Shown: positions 16,641 through 26,225, counted from the stretch's first letter. The stretch: 64,000 nt of DNA from Planctomycetales bacterium (GCA_020427155.1 JAGQOW010000003.1:1-64000), one strand, 5' to 3'. Notes: generated by a model from the sequence alone, not told the origin. Numbers and translations: made by a program.

Positions 16641-18131
16641 GTGAACATCCTGTTCGCTACGACTGAAGCGGTGCCGTTCTGCAAGACTGGCGGGCTTGGC
16701 GACGTCTGTGGCAGTCTCCCTCGCGAACTTGCCAAGCTCGGTCACCAGCCGACGCTCATATTGCCTGCGTTTCGGCAGGTCTTCGAATCGGGATTGCGGC
16801 TCGAGCCGACCGAGGTCGTCTTTCAGGTTCCCATTGGTCAAAAGCGGGTGCAGGGCCAATTCTTGCGAAGCCAGCTGCCGGGCACCGACATCCCGGTTTA
16901 TTTTGTCGAGCAATCAGACTACTACGATCGTCCGGCGCTGTATGACGAAGGTGGCGAAGAGTATCGAGACAACTGCGAGCGTTTTACGTTTTTCTGCCGT
17001 GCAGTGCTCGAGGCGATTGTTAATCTGGACCTTGGTACCGACCTGTTGCACTGCCACGATTGGTGTACGGGTCTGATCCCTGCTTATCTCAAGACGCTGT
17101 ACAACGACCGATCGCCTTTCGACCAGATTGCTTCGGTCTATACGATCCATAATCTGGCTTATCAGGGCAATTTCTGGCATTGGGATATGGTGCTGACGGG
17201 CATCGATTGGAAGTATTTCAATTGGCGGCAGATGGAGTTCTACGGCAACTTGAACTTCATGAAGACGGGCATTTCTTTCGCCGATACCGTGAGTACGGTC
17301 AGCCCGACTTACGCGCAAGAGATCATGAGGCCTCCGCTCAGTTGTGGTCTGGAAGGGTCGCTACAACATCGGCGAGAAGACCTGTTTGGTATCCTCAATG
17401 GTGCTGACTACAACGATTGGAATCCGGCGACTGACGCGTTTCTTGGCGAGAACAGGTACGATGCCGGGAACTTTGAGACGGGCAAGGCGGCTTGTAAGGC
17501 CGCTTTGCAAGAGGAACTGGGACTGCCGATCAATGCCGACGTACCGTTGCTTGCTGCTGTGGGGCGCTTGGCGGATCAGAAGGGCTTCGACCTGATTGCA
17601 CGTGTGATGCAACAATGGGTTAACCAGTCGGACTCGCAGTGGGCAATCCTTGGCACGGGTGATCCGAAGTACCATCGCGTATTGGGGCAGATGGCAGCGG
17701 AGAACCCACAGAAGATGGCTGTTCGATTGGAGTTTTCCAACGAGTTGGCTCACCGTATCGAGGCAGGGGCGGACATGTTTCTCATGCCTAGCCAGTACGA
17801 ACCTTGTGGGCTCAACCAGCTTTACAGCTTGAAGTACGGCACCGTGCCTATCGTGCGCTCCACGGGCGGCTTGGCTGATACGGTGGTCAATACTACTCCT
17901 GATTCGATTGCCGACGGCACGGCGACTGGCTTTGCATTTGGCGAGTATACGTCGTTGGCCCTCTCCGAGGCCATCGCTCGAGCTTGCGAACTCTACGACG
18001 ACAAGCCCAAGTGGCAACAATTGATCAGGACCGGGATGCAGCAAGACTGGTCTTGGCGACGGAGTGCCGGTCAGTATGTCGAGTTGTACGAGCGTACCTG
18101 CGCCAAGGCTCAGCAAGAGGTGTTGAGCTAA
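16641..18131 (+). CDS. glgA: Glycogen synthase (GT5)
   Basis: 496 residues from GTG 16641; the family start is close to NILFATTEAVPFCKTGGLGDV, so the longer TTG frame at 16575 is unlikely. The KTGGLGDV motif (15-22) binds ADP-glucose; HCHDWCTG and the C-terminal QYEPCGLNQL motif confirm a GT5 glycogen/starch synthase elongating alpha-1,4-glucan from ADP-glucose. The start of galT follows within 21 bases, and a GH57 gene is next, so the three form a glucan/sugar-phosphate block. Confidence 0.95.
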   Translation: MNILFATTEAVPFCKTGGLGDVCGSLPRELAKLGHQPTLILPAFRQVFESGLRLEPTEVVFQVPIGQKRVQGQFLRSQLPGTDIPVYFVEQSDYYDRPALYDEGGEEYRDNCERFTFFCRAVLEAIVNLDLGTDLLHCHDWCTGLIPAYLKTLYNDRSPFDQIASVYTIHNLAYQGNFWHWDMVLTGIDWKYFNWRQMEFYGNLNFMKTGISFADTVSTVSPTYAQEIMRPPLSCGLEGSLQHRREDLFGILNGADYNDWNPATDAFLGENRYDAGNFETGKAACKAALQEELGLPINADVPLLAAVGRLADQKGFDLIARVMQQWVNQSDSQWAILGTGDPKYHRVLGQMAAENPQKMAVRLEFSNELAHRIEAGADMFLMPSQYEPCGLNQLYSLKYGTVPIVRSTGGLADTVVNTTPDSIADGTATGFAFGEYTSLALSEAIARACELYDDKPKWQQLIRTGMQQDWSWRRSAGQYVELYERTCAKAQQEVLS

Positions 18132-18151
18132 TCGACGGTCCCCTTTCAGAA

Positions 18152-19135
18152 ATGCGATTAGACCCGATTACGGGTCGTAAGGTACTGATAGCCGAGGATC
18201 GGGCAGGTCGGCCCAACGACTTTGTGTCGGCCGAGGTGGTTCAGCCCACGGGCGCTGCTTCGTGCCCCTTTTGTGTTGGGCACGAACGGGAGACTCCCCG
18301 CCCATTGCTGGAGATTCTCGACGAGCAGGGCGATTGGCAATTGCGAGTCATTCCCAACAAGTTTCCTGTCGTCTCCAGCGGCGCTGACTCGCAGAAGGAG
18401 AAGTCATCGGGCCTCTTCACAGTGCAGGCAGCATTAGGCGCCCATGAAGTGATCATCGAGTCGCCTCGTCACTTTCAGGATTTCACAGATCTTTCGCTAG
18501 AGCAATTGACCAGCGTATTGCTCGTCTATCGCGACCGACTACGGCATTGGTCGGTTGAAGGGCGTATTCGGCACGTCACGGTTTTCAAGAATGTGGGCTA
18601 TGCGGCGGGGGCGTCGCTGGAGCATGTCCACAGCCAACTGTTAGCGTTGCCATTCGTTCCGGACGTGATTGGGGAGGAAATGCAGTGCGCCGTTGCCTAC
18701 TACGAACGAGAGCAAGAATGCATATTCTGCCGGCTGCTGCGAGAGGAATTTGCGTCTGGTCAGCGATTGGTATGCAGGGAAGGGGGGTTCGCAGCAATTT
18801 GTGCTTATGCGGGCCGGCAACCCTTTGAGACGTGGGTCTTGCCCGAGCCTCACGCCCCGTCTTTCACAGAGCTTACGAACGACGAGGCGAAGTCACTGGC
18901 AGTGTTGCTTCGACAGCTTTTGCGGAAGCTCCAAACCCAGTTGAAGCCGCTTTCCTACAATTTGCTTCTGCACACGGCTCCCTTTGGCGAGGCGAAGTCA
19001 AGTTGCTACCATTGGCACCTGGAAATCGTGCCTCGAACGGCTCAACTGGCAGGACTAGAGTGGGGTTCCGGCTTGTTGGTCAGTTCGCTGGCGCCTGAGC
19101 GAGCCGCCAAACTGTTGCGGGAAGCAGACGGCTAG
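18152..19135 (+). CDS. galT: Galactose-1-phosphate uridylyltransferase
   Basis: 327 residues from ATG 18152. Exchanges UMP between UDP-glucose and galactose-1-phosphate. Zinc-site cysteines at 38/41 (SCPFC) and a second pair at 190/193 (CIFC), the nucleophile motif EHVHSQ with the active His at 160 (usual HPHxQ, here HVHSQ), and a C-terminal CYHWHLEIVPR. The gene is 20 bases behind glgA and probably co-transcribed. The Val in place of the usual Pro in HPH is a minor oddity. Confidence 0.9.
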   Translation: MRLDPITGRKVLIAEDRAGRPNDFVSAEVVQPTGAASCPFCVGHERETPRPLLEILDEQGDWQLRVIPNKFPVVSSGADSQKEKSSGLFTVQAALGAHEVIIESPRHFQDFTDLSLEQLTSVLLVYRDRLRHWSVEGRIRHVTVFKNVGYAAGASLEHVHSQLLALPFVPDVIGEEMQCAVAYYEREQECIFCRLLREEFASGQRLVCREGGFAAICAYAGRQPFETWVLPEPHAPSFTELTNDEAKSLAVLLRQLLRKLQTQLKPLSYNLLLHTAPFGEAKSSCYHWHLEIVPRTAQLAGLEWGSGLLVSSLAPERAAKLLREADG

Positions 19136-19343
19136 GGGACTGGCTACCGATCCAGTAAAATAGGTTGGCCTCGGCAGCCTTGAGGCCTGTAACGGCTAGT
19201 AGGTTGCTGCTGTGCAAATCGTGCCGATCATTCTTAAAAGACCTTCAGCTACCTGCTAGCGTAAGTTTCGTTGACCGGTATTCTTAAGAGAGTTCCGCCA
19301 ATTGCTAGCAAGCTCACAAATGCGACAGCCCTGAAAAGCCGCC
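19136..19343 (+). repeat. Imperfect 50-base tandem repeat before the GH57 gene
   Basis: ATTCTTAA occurs at 19230-19237 and 19280-19287, and GCTAGC at 19255-19260 and 19304-19309, giving two imperfect copies with a period of 49-50 bases inside this intergenic stretch. The spacing would suit two regulator sites in the promoter region of the downstream gene; no clear -35/-10 pair is visible. Confidence 0.5.
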
Positions 19344-21527
19344 ATGACTCATCCTCTTCGACTTGTCCTTGTATTCCACAACCATCAGCCGGTGGGCAAT
19401 TTCGACGGCGTATTTGAGCAGGCTTATCAAGACAGTTATCTGCCGTTTCTCGATGTCTTTGAACGGTATGAGCAACTTCGAATCGCGATCCACACCAGCG
19501 GCTCGCTAATGGAATGGCTGGACGCCAATCATCCGGAATACGTCGACCGTCTGGCTGGAATGGTTGCCTCGGGGCGCATTGAGATCGTCGGAGGGGCTTA
19601 CTTCGAGCCAATTCTGGCGATGATTCCCTCGCGAGATCGGGTGGGACAGATCACGTCCTATAGCAAGTGGCTTCAGGATCGACTGGGTGCGACCATCAGC
19701 GGAATGTGGGTGCCGGAGCGGGTATGGGAACAGTCGATGGCCAGCGACCTGGTGCGTGCTGGCATGAGCTACACCATTCTCGATGATTTTCATTTTAAGA
19801 ACGCGGGTCTCACGGAACAGGAGTTATTCGGTTACTACGTGACCGAAGACGATGCTCGAGTGTTGAATGTCTTGCCGGGCAGCGAGCCAATGCGCTATAA
19901 GATTCCTTTTCAGCCTCCTGAAGAGAGCATCAACTACCTAAAGTACGTAGCCGAGCAGCAGCCAGGCGCGATGGTCGTCTTCGGTGACGACGGCGAAAAG
20001 TTTGGCACCTGGCCGGGGACGAAGGAACACGTTTACGACCACGGCTGGCTAGCCAACTTCTTCGACGCGCTAGTTGCCAACAGTGAATGGCTCAAAGTAA
20101 CAACTCCGAGCGAAGCGATAGCTAGCGTACCGCCGCTAGGGAAGCTTTACATTCCTGAGGGCAGCTACCGTGAAATGACCGAATGGGCGCTACCTGCCGC
20201 GAAGATCAACGAATACGAAGACGTACATCATGAACTGGAAGACGAAGGCAAATGGCACCGCGTCTCGCAGTTTGTGCGGGGCGGCTACTGGCGCAACTTC
20301 AAAGTGAAGTATCCAGAAACCAACACCATGTATTGCCGGATGCAGATGGTCAGCCAGCGCCTTCAGCAAGTCGTTGAACGTGGTGAGACAGGTGAGCTGG
20401 TAGACCAGGCACGGCTGGAGCTTTACCGCGGTCAGTGCAACTGTGCATACTGGCACGGAGCATTTGGCGGCGCTTACCTCCCGCATTTGCGCAATGCGGT
20501 ATACCAGCACCTGATCGCGGCCGACAATCTGCTTGACCAGGCGGAGAATCGCGCGTGGCAGGCGGATCAGCAGCCCTGGGTCGAAATCGGAGCTGGAGAT
20601 TTCAATTCGGATGGACGGTCCGAAGCTAGATTGGCTAACAACCGGCTCATGGTATTGGTCAATCCCGTCGAGGGTGGGCAGATCTATGAGCTAGACGTGA
20701 AATCGATTTGCCACAACTTGCAGGCAGCGCTCACTCGCCGGCCTGAGGCGTACCATCGTAGCGTGTTGCGTGGACCTTCCTCTGGAGACGGTGGTGTGTC
20801 GAGCATCCACGATCAAGTGATCTTCAAGCAAGAGGGCCTCGACCAGCGATTGGGTTACGATGCGTGGAAGCGGCAGTGCCTGGTCGACCACTTCTTTCCG
20901 GCTGGAGTTACGCCCGAAGAAGTCGCACGAGGAAGTGCCGAGGAACTGGGCGAATTTGTGCTCGGTACTTACGAATCGAAGCTACGTCGTAGCGAGGGCC
21001 GCGTGCAGCTTCAGATGACTCGAGAAGGTCGAGTTGCAGGACACCTGTTGCATATCACCAAGGGTGTAACGTTGAATGCAGGCGCTGCGGTATTGGAAAT
21101 CGCTTACCTGATCGAGAATCTCCCCAACGATTTACACATCCACTTCGCGCCCGAGTTTAACTTTGCGGGATTGCCAAGCGGCGCCGATGATCGGTACTTC
21201 CGGGACGGCGAAGGCAACTCGCAGGGCCAGTTGGGCCAACAACTGGATCTGGCAAACACTACCGAGTTGGGGCTTGTCGATCAGTGGTTGGGAATTGACG
21301 TAGGCTTAGATTTTGACCGACCGACCGCTATTTGGACTTACCCGGTCGAAACGGTTAGTCAATCGGAGGGCGGTTTCGAGCTCGTTCACCAATCGGTAGC
21401 GGTAGTGCCCCATTGGCACTTGTTGCCCGACATTAATGGCTGCTGGAGCGTGACTGTCAAGCTGTCGGTCGACACGCAGCTGGCCGAACAACGCATGGAG
21501 GAAGTGGCGGCAGCAGCTACCGCCTGA
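19344..21527 (+). CDS. GH57 4-alpha-glucanotransferase / alpha-amylase
   Basis: 727 residues. N-terminal GH57 beta/alpha barrel with the conserved HNHQPVGNF (12-20), the catalytic nucleophile Glu 125 in MWVPERVWE and the acid Asp at 215-216 in VFGDDGEKFG. The C-terminal half (about 400-720) fits the DUF1925/DUF1926 beta domains of 4-alpha-glucanotransferases. It remodels alpha-1,4-glucans and so fits next to glgA. No signal peptide, so intracellular. Confidence 0.9.
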   Translation: MTHPLRLVLVFHNHQPVGNFDGVFEQAYQDSYLPFLDVFERYEQLRIAIHTSGSLMEWLDANHPEYVDRLAGMVASGRIEIVGGAYFEPILAMIPSRDRVGQITSYSKWLQDRLGATISGMWVPERVWEQSMASDLVRAGMSYTILDDFHFKNAGLTEQELFGYYVTEDDARVLNVLPGSEPMRYKIPFQPPEESINYLKYVAEQQPGAMVVFGDDGEKFGTWPGTKEHVYDHGWLANFFDALVANSEWLKVTTPSEAIASVPPLGKLYIPEGSYREMTEWALPAAKINEYEDVHHELEDEGKWHRVSQFVRGGYWRNFKVKYPETNTMYCRMQMVSQRLQQVVERGETGELVDQARLELYRGQCNCAYWHGAFGGAYLPHLRNAVYQHLIAADNLLDQAENRAWQADQQPWVEIGAGDFNSDGRSEARLANNRLMVLVNPVEGGQIYELDVKSICHNLQAALTRRPEAYHRSVLRGPSSGDGGVSSIHDQVIFKQEGLDQRLGYDAWKRQCLVDHFFPAGVTPEEVARGSAEELGEFVLGTYESKLRRSEGRVQLQMTREGRVAGHLLHITKGVTLNAGAAVLEIAYLIENLPNDLHIHFAPEFNFAGLPSGADDRYFRDGEGNSQGQLGQQLDLANTTELGLVDQWLGIDVGLDFDRPTAIWTYPVETVSQSEGGFELVHQSVAVVPHWHLLPDINGCWSVTVKLSVDTQLAEQRMEEVAAAATA

Positions 21528-21535
21528 AGCCGGAA

Positions 21536-22216
21536 TCAGCAGTTTGCCAGAGCGAGCCAATCGATCTCGGCTGCCAATTCTCGCTGATGATATGCCACGT
21601 TGGCCAGTAGCGGTACGTTGCAATGGGCGGCGATTTCTGCAGCGTTAGTCTCGATGCTGGGGTCGTCTGCCCGCGGTGCAGTTTGGCTGAGCACGAGGCC
21701 AGCGATTGGCAATTCAGGCGCGACGGCGCTGGCGGTGATCAGCGTCTGGAGCGTCGCATTAATCGTCCCCAGCTCATTGGACGAGACCACCAATAGCGGG
21801 AAGCCCAAATCTGCCGCCAGGTCGGCGTTGTAATCGTCGTCGCTGATGGGCGACATCAACCCGCCGGCCCCTTCGATCAGCACGACATCGCACTCCTGTA
21901 GCCAATAGTCAAGCCCTGTTCGCAGCAATTGGCTGTCGACTCGTTTTCCTTCGGCAATGGCCGCCAATGGCGGCGCGAGCGGCTGAGAGAAACGCTGGGG
22001 GCAAACCCGATGAAGTTCGCCAGGGCGGCCGGCGGCGTTCCACAGATGTCGCGCGTCTTCGGCAACGAGCCCATTGCCTTCCAGCGGGCACCCGCTTTCT
22101 ACGGGCTTGTATACACCAACGCGACAACCTTGCATGACAAGTGAGCGAGCGATCATCGCGGCGATATGCGTTTTACCCACACCCGTATTAGTGCCAGTGA
22201 TAAAAAGTCCAGGCAT
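21536..22216 (-). CDS. bioD: Dethiobiotin synthetase
   Basis: 226 residues. ATP-dependent closure of the ureido ring of dethiobiotin from DAPA and CO2. P-loop GTNTGVGKT (8-16), KPVESG (37-42), EGAGGLMSPI (about 114-123) and SSNELGTINATL place it firmly in the family. No other bio gene is in the window. It is only 12 bases downstream of the shikimate-dehydrogenase-like gene on the same strand, so they likely form one transcript. It converges on the GH57 gene with an 8-base gap. Confidence 0.9.
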   Translation of the reverse strand: MPGLFITGTNTGVGKTHIAAMIARSLVMQGCRVGVYKPVESGCPLEGNGLVAEDARHLWNAAGRPGELHRVCPQRFSQPLAPPLAAIAEGKRVDSQLLRTGLDYWLQECDVVLIEGAGGLMSPISDDDYNADLAADLGFPLLVVSSNELGTINATLQTLITASAVAPELPIAGLVLSQTAPRADDPSIETNAAEIAAHCNVPLLANVAYHQRELAAEIDWLALANC

Positions 22217-22228
22217 AGAGTTGGCGAA

Positions 22229-23086
22229 TCAGAGTACGAGGAATTCTTCGACCGCCTCGCGCATCGCCTGGCGGTCGGCCGAGGCGCTGGTCCAGATCTC
22301 GAAGGCTAACGCGGCTTGTTCAATGAGCAGCGTTAGTCCGTCGATCGTAGGGCAGCCGCGGCTGGTGGCTGCGCGAATGAGTTGGGTCGTCGGCGGATTG
22401 TAAACAACGTCGGCCACTACGGCGGACTTGGAGAGACTCTCCAGCGAGACTGGCAAGCGACCGCCGAGTTCATTGCTACCAACCGGGGTCGCATTGATGA
22501 GTGCCTGACATTCGGCGCTGGGCTCGTAAGGATTGTTCGGGTCAAGCGCCTCCACTCGGCAATGCGTCAGGGGCGTCTGCTCTTTAAGTGTCTGCGCCAA
22601 CTCGCCAGCATCGCGGGATTCGCGGCAGGCGAAGACCAGTTCGCCGACGCCCACCAACGACAGTTCGGCGCCAATGGCTCGGGCGAGCCGCCCGGCGCCA
22701 AGAATTGTGACTCGAGCATCCTTCAACGAGCCAGCCTGTTCCAAGAGTTGCCGCAGCGCCCGGCCTTCGGTGTTGTAACCAAGGAGTCGACCTGCGACTT
22801 GCTGGATGCAGTTTACTTGCCCGCTGATGCGCGCTGCCTCGCCAATTTCTTCGAGATAGGGTTGCACCCGCGAGCGATGAGGCGGAGCGAGCATCACACC
22901 ATGGAAGCCGAAGATGCGAGCGCCGCGTAGGGCTCCTTCAAGTTCCAGCGGCGAAACCTCAAAAGTGAGAAATCGCCAGTCGAGCCGGGCCGCGTCGAAC
23001 GCTTTTTCCAGCATGTATTGCGTCGGATTGCCAGCTACTGGCGCACCCATCAAACAACACACGTCCTGCTGCGGCTGACTACTCAC
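22229..23086 (-). CDS. Shikimate dehydrogenase-like protein with altered catalytic pair
   Basis: 285 residues from GTG 23086 (a longer frame starts only with TTG 23164). Overall fold is AroE: MGAPVAGNPTQYMLEKAF at the N terminus, GAGRLARAIG Rossmann turn, LINATPVGSNE, VVADVVYNPPTTQLI and IDGLTLLIEQAALAFEIW. But the catalytic motif NVTxPhK reads MLAPPHR, so the active Lys is Arg (about residue 71), and NTDG reads NTEG, so the active Asp is Glu (about 107). Such a protein may be a divergent dehydrogenase of another substrate rather than true AroE. Co-directional with bioD. Confidence 0.85.
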   Translation of the reverse strand: MSSQPQQDVCCLMGAPVAGNPTQYMLEKAFDAARLDWRFLTFEVSPLELEGALRGARIFGFHGVMLAPPHRSRVQPYLEEIGEAARISGQVNCIQQVAGRLLGYNTEGRALRQLLEQAGSLKDARVTILGAGRLARAIGAELSLVGVGELVFACRESRDAGELAQTLKEQTPLTHCRVEALDPNNPYEPSAECQALINATPVGSNELGGRLPVSLESLSKSAVVADVVYNPPTTQLIRAATSRGCPTIDGLTLLIEQAALAFEIWTSASADRQAMREAVEEFLVL

Positions 23087-23305
23087 GCGAATTCTCGGGG
23101 GCAAAAATGGCACTTGAGGCAGCACGAGACCGCCAAACCGCCCATTCTGACCATCCCCGGCCAAGTTTTCAACGTCAGAGCCAGAACTTGCATTCAGGCA
23201 CCCCCAACTCGCATGGTATCGTTAAACAGTCGAGCCGTTTGCCCGACAGGTTCGCTATCTGCCCGCTCCAAAGTTCGCTCGTGAAGAGGAGAGCTGCAAC
23301 GTCCG

Positions 23306-24073
23306 ATGCTCCGCGACCATCCCCTCACCTGGTTGTTTGTCATCGCGTCGATTTGCGTCGATCTGGTGTTTGTGATGACCGAGCGAGGTGATGATCTCTC
23401 GGCTTTCCGGTTTGGCATGGTCTTGGGGCAACTGGCGGCCGTGGCGATCTGGACCTCACGAACCCAGCTTCATCGTCTTGCCAAGGTGAGCATACTTACT
23501 GCGGTAGTGGGGTTGTTGGCCAACATTCGGGTGGACGCAGCCCCAATCTCGATTTGGCTGGCTTTTGATGTGCTCTATGTGTCTGCGATTGCCGTCGCAA
23601 CTTCCTTGAGTGATTCGATCCACGATAAGCGAAGATTTCAGTCAGGGATGGATCGTAAGCGATGGCAGATCTCGCTCGTCGAATGTATGGGCTGGCTCAC
23701 CCTTGCTTCGATCCTAAGTTTTGGGGCTCGTCATATGGACTACTCCTTTCTCAGCCCAGAAGTGATCGATGAGGTCTTGGCCACGCTGGCGGTTCCGATC
23801 GTATTGGCAATACTCACGCGGCGCGATCTGCGAGATGTAAGAAGAGCGGGCGCCCTCATTGTTCTCACGGTTCTCATTGCTGCCGCGGCCTGGTTGGCAA
23901 GCGAACAGCAGAATGGCGGCTACGTAGTATTCATTCAGTTTGCCTACCTGGTCTGCTGGTTGACCACACTTAGCATGGACAACTCCATCGTAGAGTCGCA
24001 AGAGTTGCGGAGGTCGCTGATAAGGGCCAGTGCAAACGCCGAGCCGCATAGGCTATTCAATCCGCAAGATTGA
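23306..24073 (+). CDS. Integral membrane protein, unknown
   Basis: 255 residues with about seven hydrophobic segments (for example LTWLFVIASICVDLVFVM near the N terminus and AGALIVLTVLIAAAAWLA around 190-207). No family motif is recognised. The last 21 bases overlap the convergent methyltransferase gene. Function unknown. Confidence 0.65.
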   Translation: MLRDHPLTWLFVIASICVDLVFVMTERGDDLSAFRFGMVLGQLAAVAIWTSRTQLHRLAKVSILTAVVGLLANIRVDAAPISIWLAFDVLYVSAIAVATSLSDSIHDKRRFQSGMDRKRWQISLVECMGWLTLASILSFGARHMDYSFLSPEVIDEVLATLAVPIVLAILTRRDLRDVRRAGALIVLTVLIAAAAWLASEQQNGGYVVFIQFAYLVCWLTTLSMDNSIVESQELRRSLIRASANAEPHRLFNPQD

Positions 24074-24877
24074 CCTTGGTTTGTCAGTTTCTGTTCGCCG
24101 TGACTTGATGCGCACGTACGGAGCGACGTACTGCGAGCGGTGTGCAAACGTTCCCACTTCGGCTTGCGGCTTCGCGTGCATCGGTTCCACAAGATCTTCA
24201 ATCACAAATCCCGCTCGGCAGATTCCGCCCAAGAGCTCTTCCCAGCGATGCAAGAATTCTTGCGTGCCGGGTTCGCGGGTGCGACACGGCTCGGCCGAAG
24301 GCAACGGGCCGGTTCGATAGTAGGGTTCGCGCAGGCGGTAGAGATTGCCTTCGGGGCGAACCTCAGTTTGCAGGCTAATGGGCGACTTGTGTTGACTGAC
24401 GTAGAGACCGCCAGGCCGAGTCACGCGGGCGATCTCGCGAAACACCAGTCTGACATCTGGCACGTAACAGGTGCTTACCGGGTGGATAACCAGATCGAAC
24501 TGGCTGTCGGCGAGCATCGGCAGGGCGTCCATCGACGTTTGAATGGGAGTGATCTGCAAATCCCGCTCGGCAGCAACCTGCCGGTCGAGAGCGAGCATTT
24601 CGCTACTCAGATCGACAACCGTCACCTTCGCTCCTGCCGCAGCGTACAAGGCGCTGTGGCGCCCTCCGCCTGCTGCCAGGCATAAGACGCTCCAATTGGC
24701 AATGTCCGGACCCAGCCAACCCAATGGGTCGACCGTTTGCAGCGGCTGCCGTAGCTCGTCATCTGTAGCCGGTTGCGCCAAGGGAACTTGTTGCCGGGCT
24801 AAGGCATCCCAGGCGCGCTGATTGTGATGAAGTACAACCGAGTCGGCAGGCAAGGGATCGTCGTTTTCAGCAGTCAT
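24053..24877 (-). CDS. Class I SAM-dependent methyltransferase
   Basis: 274 residues. SAM-binding motif I VLCLAAGGGRHSALYAA (about 64-80), an acidic strand end VTVVDLSSEML, QFDLVIHPVSTCYV for motif II and RPGGLYVSQH after it. Substrate cannot be told; the C-terminal part is rich in Arg and Glu. It ends inside the convergent membrane-protein gene. Confidence 0.8.
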   Translation of the reverse strand: MTAENDDPLPADSVVLHHNQRAWDALARQQVPLAQPATDDELRQPLQTVDPLGWLGPDIANWSVLCLAAGGGRHSALYAAAGAKVTVVDLSSEMLALDRQVAAERDLQITPIQTSMDALPMLADSQFDLVIHPVSTCYVPDVRLVFREIARVTRPGGLYVSQHKSPISLQTEVRPEGNLYRLREPYYRTGPLPSAEPCRTREPGTQEFLHRWEELLGGICRAGFVIEDLVEPMHAKPQAEVGTFAHRSQYVAPYVRIKSRRTETDKPRSILRIE

Positions 24878-24952
24878 CAGGGCGACCCGAGGAAATGGTT
24901 GGCGGATAGATCAGAAGCGGTGTAATCATTGAACCATCCCCCGGGTCGCTTG

Positions 24953-26203
24953 TCAGTACTGAGACCGACGACTTCTTCTTGGGACCTGGCTAAGGAGCAG
25001 CGATCCGCCAATCAACAGCAGTATGGAATCTGGTTCTGGAACTGTGGTCCCGAGAACGTTGGTAGGATTGACGTTAAACTGTCGCTGCCAAACCAAGAAG
25101 TCGCGACCGTCCACATCTTGGTCTCCGTCTGCGTCACCTAACGATCTTGTTGCGTTATCGGCCAAGCCGAAGTTCTGTTCCCAGATGGCTCGATCTGTGC
25201 CGTCGACCAGGCTGTCGCCATTAAAATTGGCATTCTCGGGCGGTAGGGGCTCGATGAATGTGACGAAGGTGTCCTGACTAAGAAAGCCGAAGTCGGCCAT
25301 CAGTGCCAGCCTGCCTCCGTCGGGTCCTGCAAATGGTTCAAACGCTTGCGAACCGGCGTCGAACTCAATCGCCGTGGCAAACTGATACGGGTTGCCATTG
25401 GTGTCGAATGAAACTTCCGCAAGAGGTGATCCTTCGAGTGAAAACAGCCCCCCACTACCAGTACTGAGGAGATCGCCTTCACTGTCGACGATCAGACCGG
25501 CAGCAGACTGCATATTGTCAAGCAGCAGTTCCAGGGGATCAAACTGCAGATTGCCAGTCGTCTCGGTAATGGGGAGTCGGTGCAGGCGGCCCTGGAAAGT
25601 GCTGAAGTCGGAATCGAGGACCAGTAGGTCGCCGCTGGCATTGAAGGCCAAGCCGGCTCCGTAGTCTAAGCCTGTGGCCGCTGTTGTCGTGCTGCCATTG
25701 GAGCGATTTAACATGAGAATCTGGCCAAGGTTATCGCCCAACGCAGTGGATACGAAGATTTCGCCCGAGCTGCGAACGGCAACGTCGGCTATCGCTGGAA
25801 TGCCTGTCGCTATGGTTTGCTTTACACCGGCCTTGCTCACCGAGTAGAGCCGGCCATCTGCGGAGTTGTCGGTGATCAACAAACTGTCTGTCACAGGATC
25901 GTAGGACATTCCGCCTACGTAAAAGCTGCTGGGGTCGTCGCCTACGATTGGCAGGTCCGTGCCAAAGGAGTAATCCGATTGAATCACTCGTATGGTGGTC
26001 GCATTTCCTGACTCGGCATTCTCCAGGGCATAAAGAACGCCATTGTTGTCGAAGGCCAACCCTACCGGTGGGGCATTGAGCGCAACGGTATGTTTCGAGT
26101 AGCCCGGAGGCAGGGCGGAGGCACGACACGCGATCAGGCAAAAGATCAGGCAAAACGCGGCCTGTCTCCAAGAGGCTAGATTGCACTGAGTCTGGTATTT
26201 CAT
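24953..26203 (-). CDS. Exported beta-propeller protein with dockerin-like repeat and PEP-CTERM anchor
   Basis: 416 residues from ATG 26203. Signal peptide 1-30 (hydrophobic FCLIFCLIAC, cleavage after ASA). About 31-330 is made of repeated propeller-type blades: PPVGLAFDNNGVLYALEN, VGGMSYDPVTDSLLITDN, IADVAVRSSGEIFVSTAL, AGLAFNASGDLLVLDSD, AGLIVDSEGDLLSTGSG. Then a calcium-binding, dockerin-like region with NFNGDSLVDGTDRAIWEQNF and DADGDQDVDGRDFLVWQRQF, and a C-terminal PEP-CTERM (VPEPDSILLLIGGSLL plus a basic tail). So it is exported, probably surface-attached. It follows the DUF1559 gene by 22 bases in an operon led by a cobalamin riboswitch, which suggests a role in cobalamin capture; that role is inferred. 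Confidence 0.85.
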   Translation of the reverse strand: MKYQTQCNLASWRQAAFCLIFCLIACRASALPPGYSKHTVALNAPPVGLAFDNNGVLYALENAESGNATTIRVIQSDYSFGTDLPIVGDDPSSFYVGGMSYDPVTDSLLITDNSADGRLYSVSKAGVKQTIATGIPAIADVAVRSSGEIFVSTALGDNLGQILMLNRSNGSTTTAATGLDYGAGLAFNASGDLLVLDSDFSTFQGRLHRLPITETTGNLQFDPLELLLDNMQSAAGLIVDSEGDLLSTGSGGLFSLEGSPLAEVSFDTNGNPYQFATAIEFDAGSQAFEPFAGPDGGRLALMADFGFLSQDTFVTFIEPLPPENANFNGDSLVDGTDRAIWEQNFGLADNATRSLGDADGDQDVDGRDFLVWQRQFNVNPTNVLGTTVPEPDSILLLIGGSLLLSQVPRRSRRSQY

Positions 26204-26225
26204 GGGAGTTCTCTCAGTTGGAATC

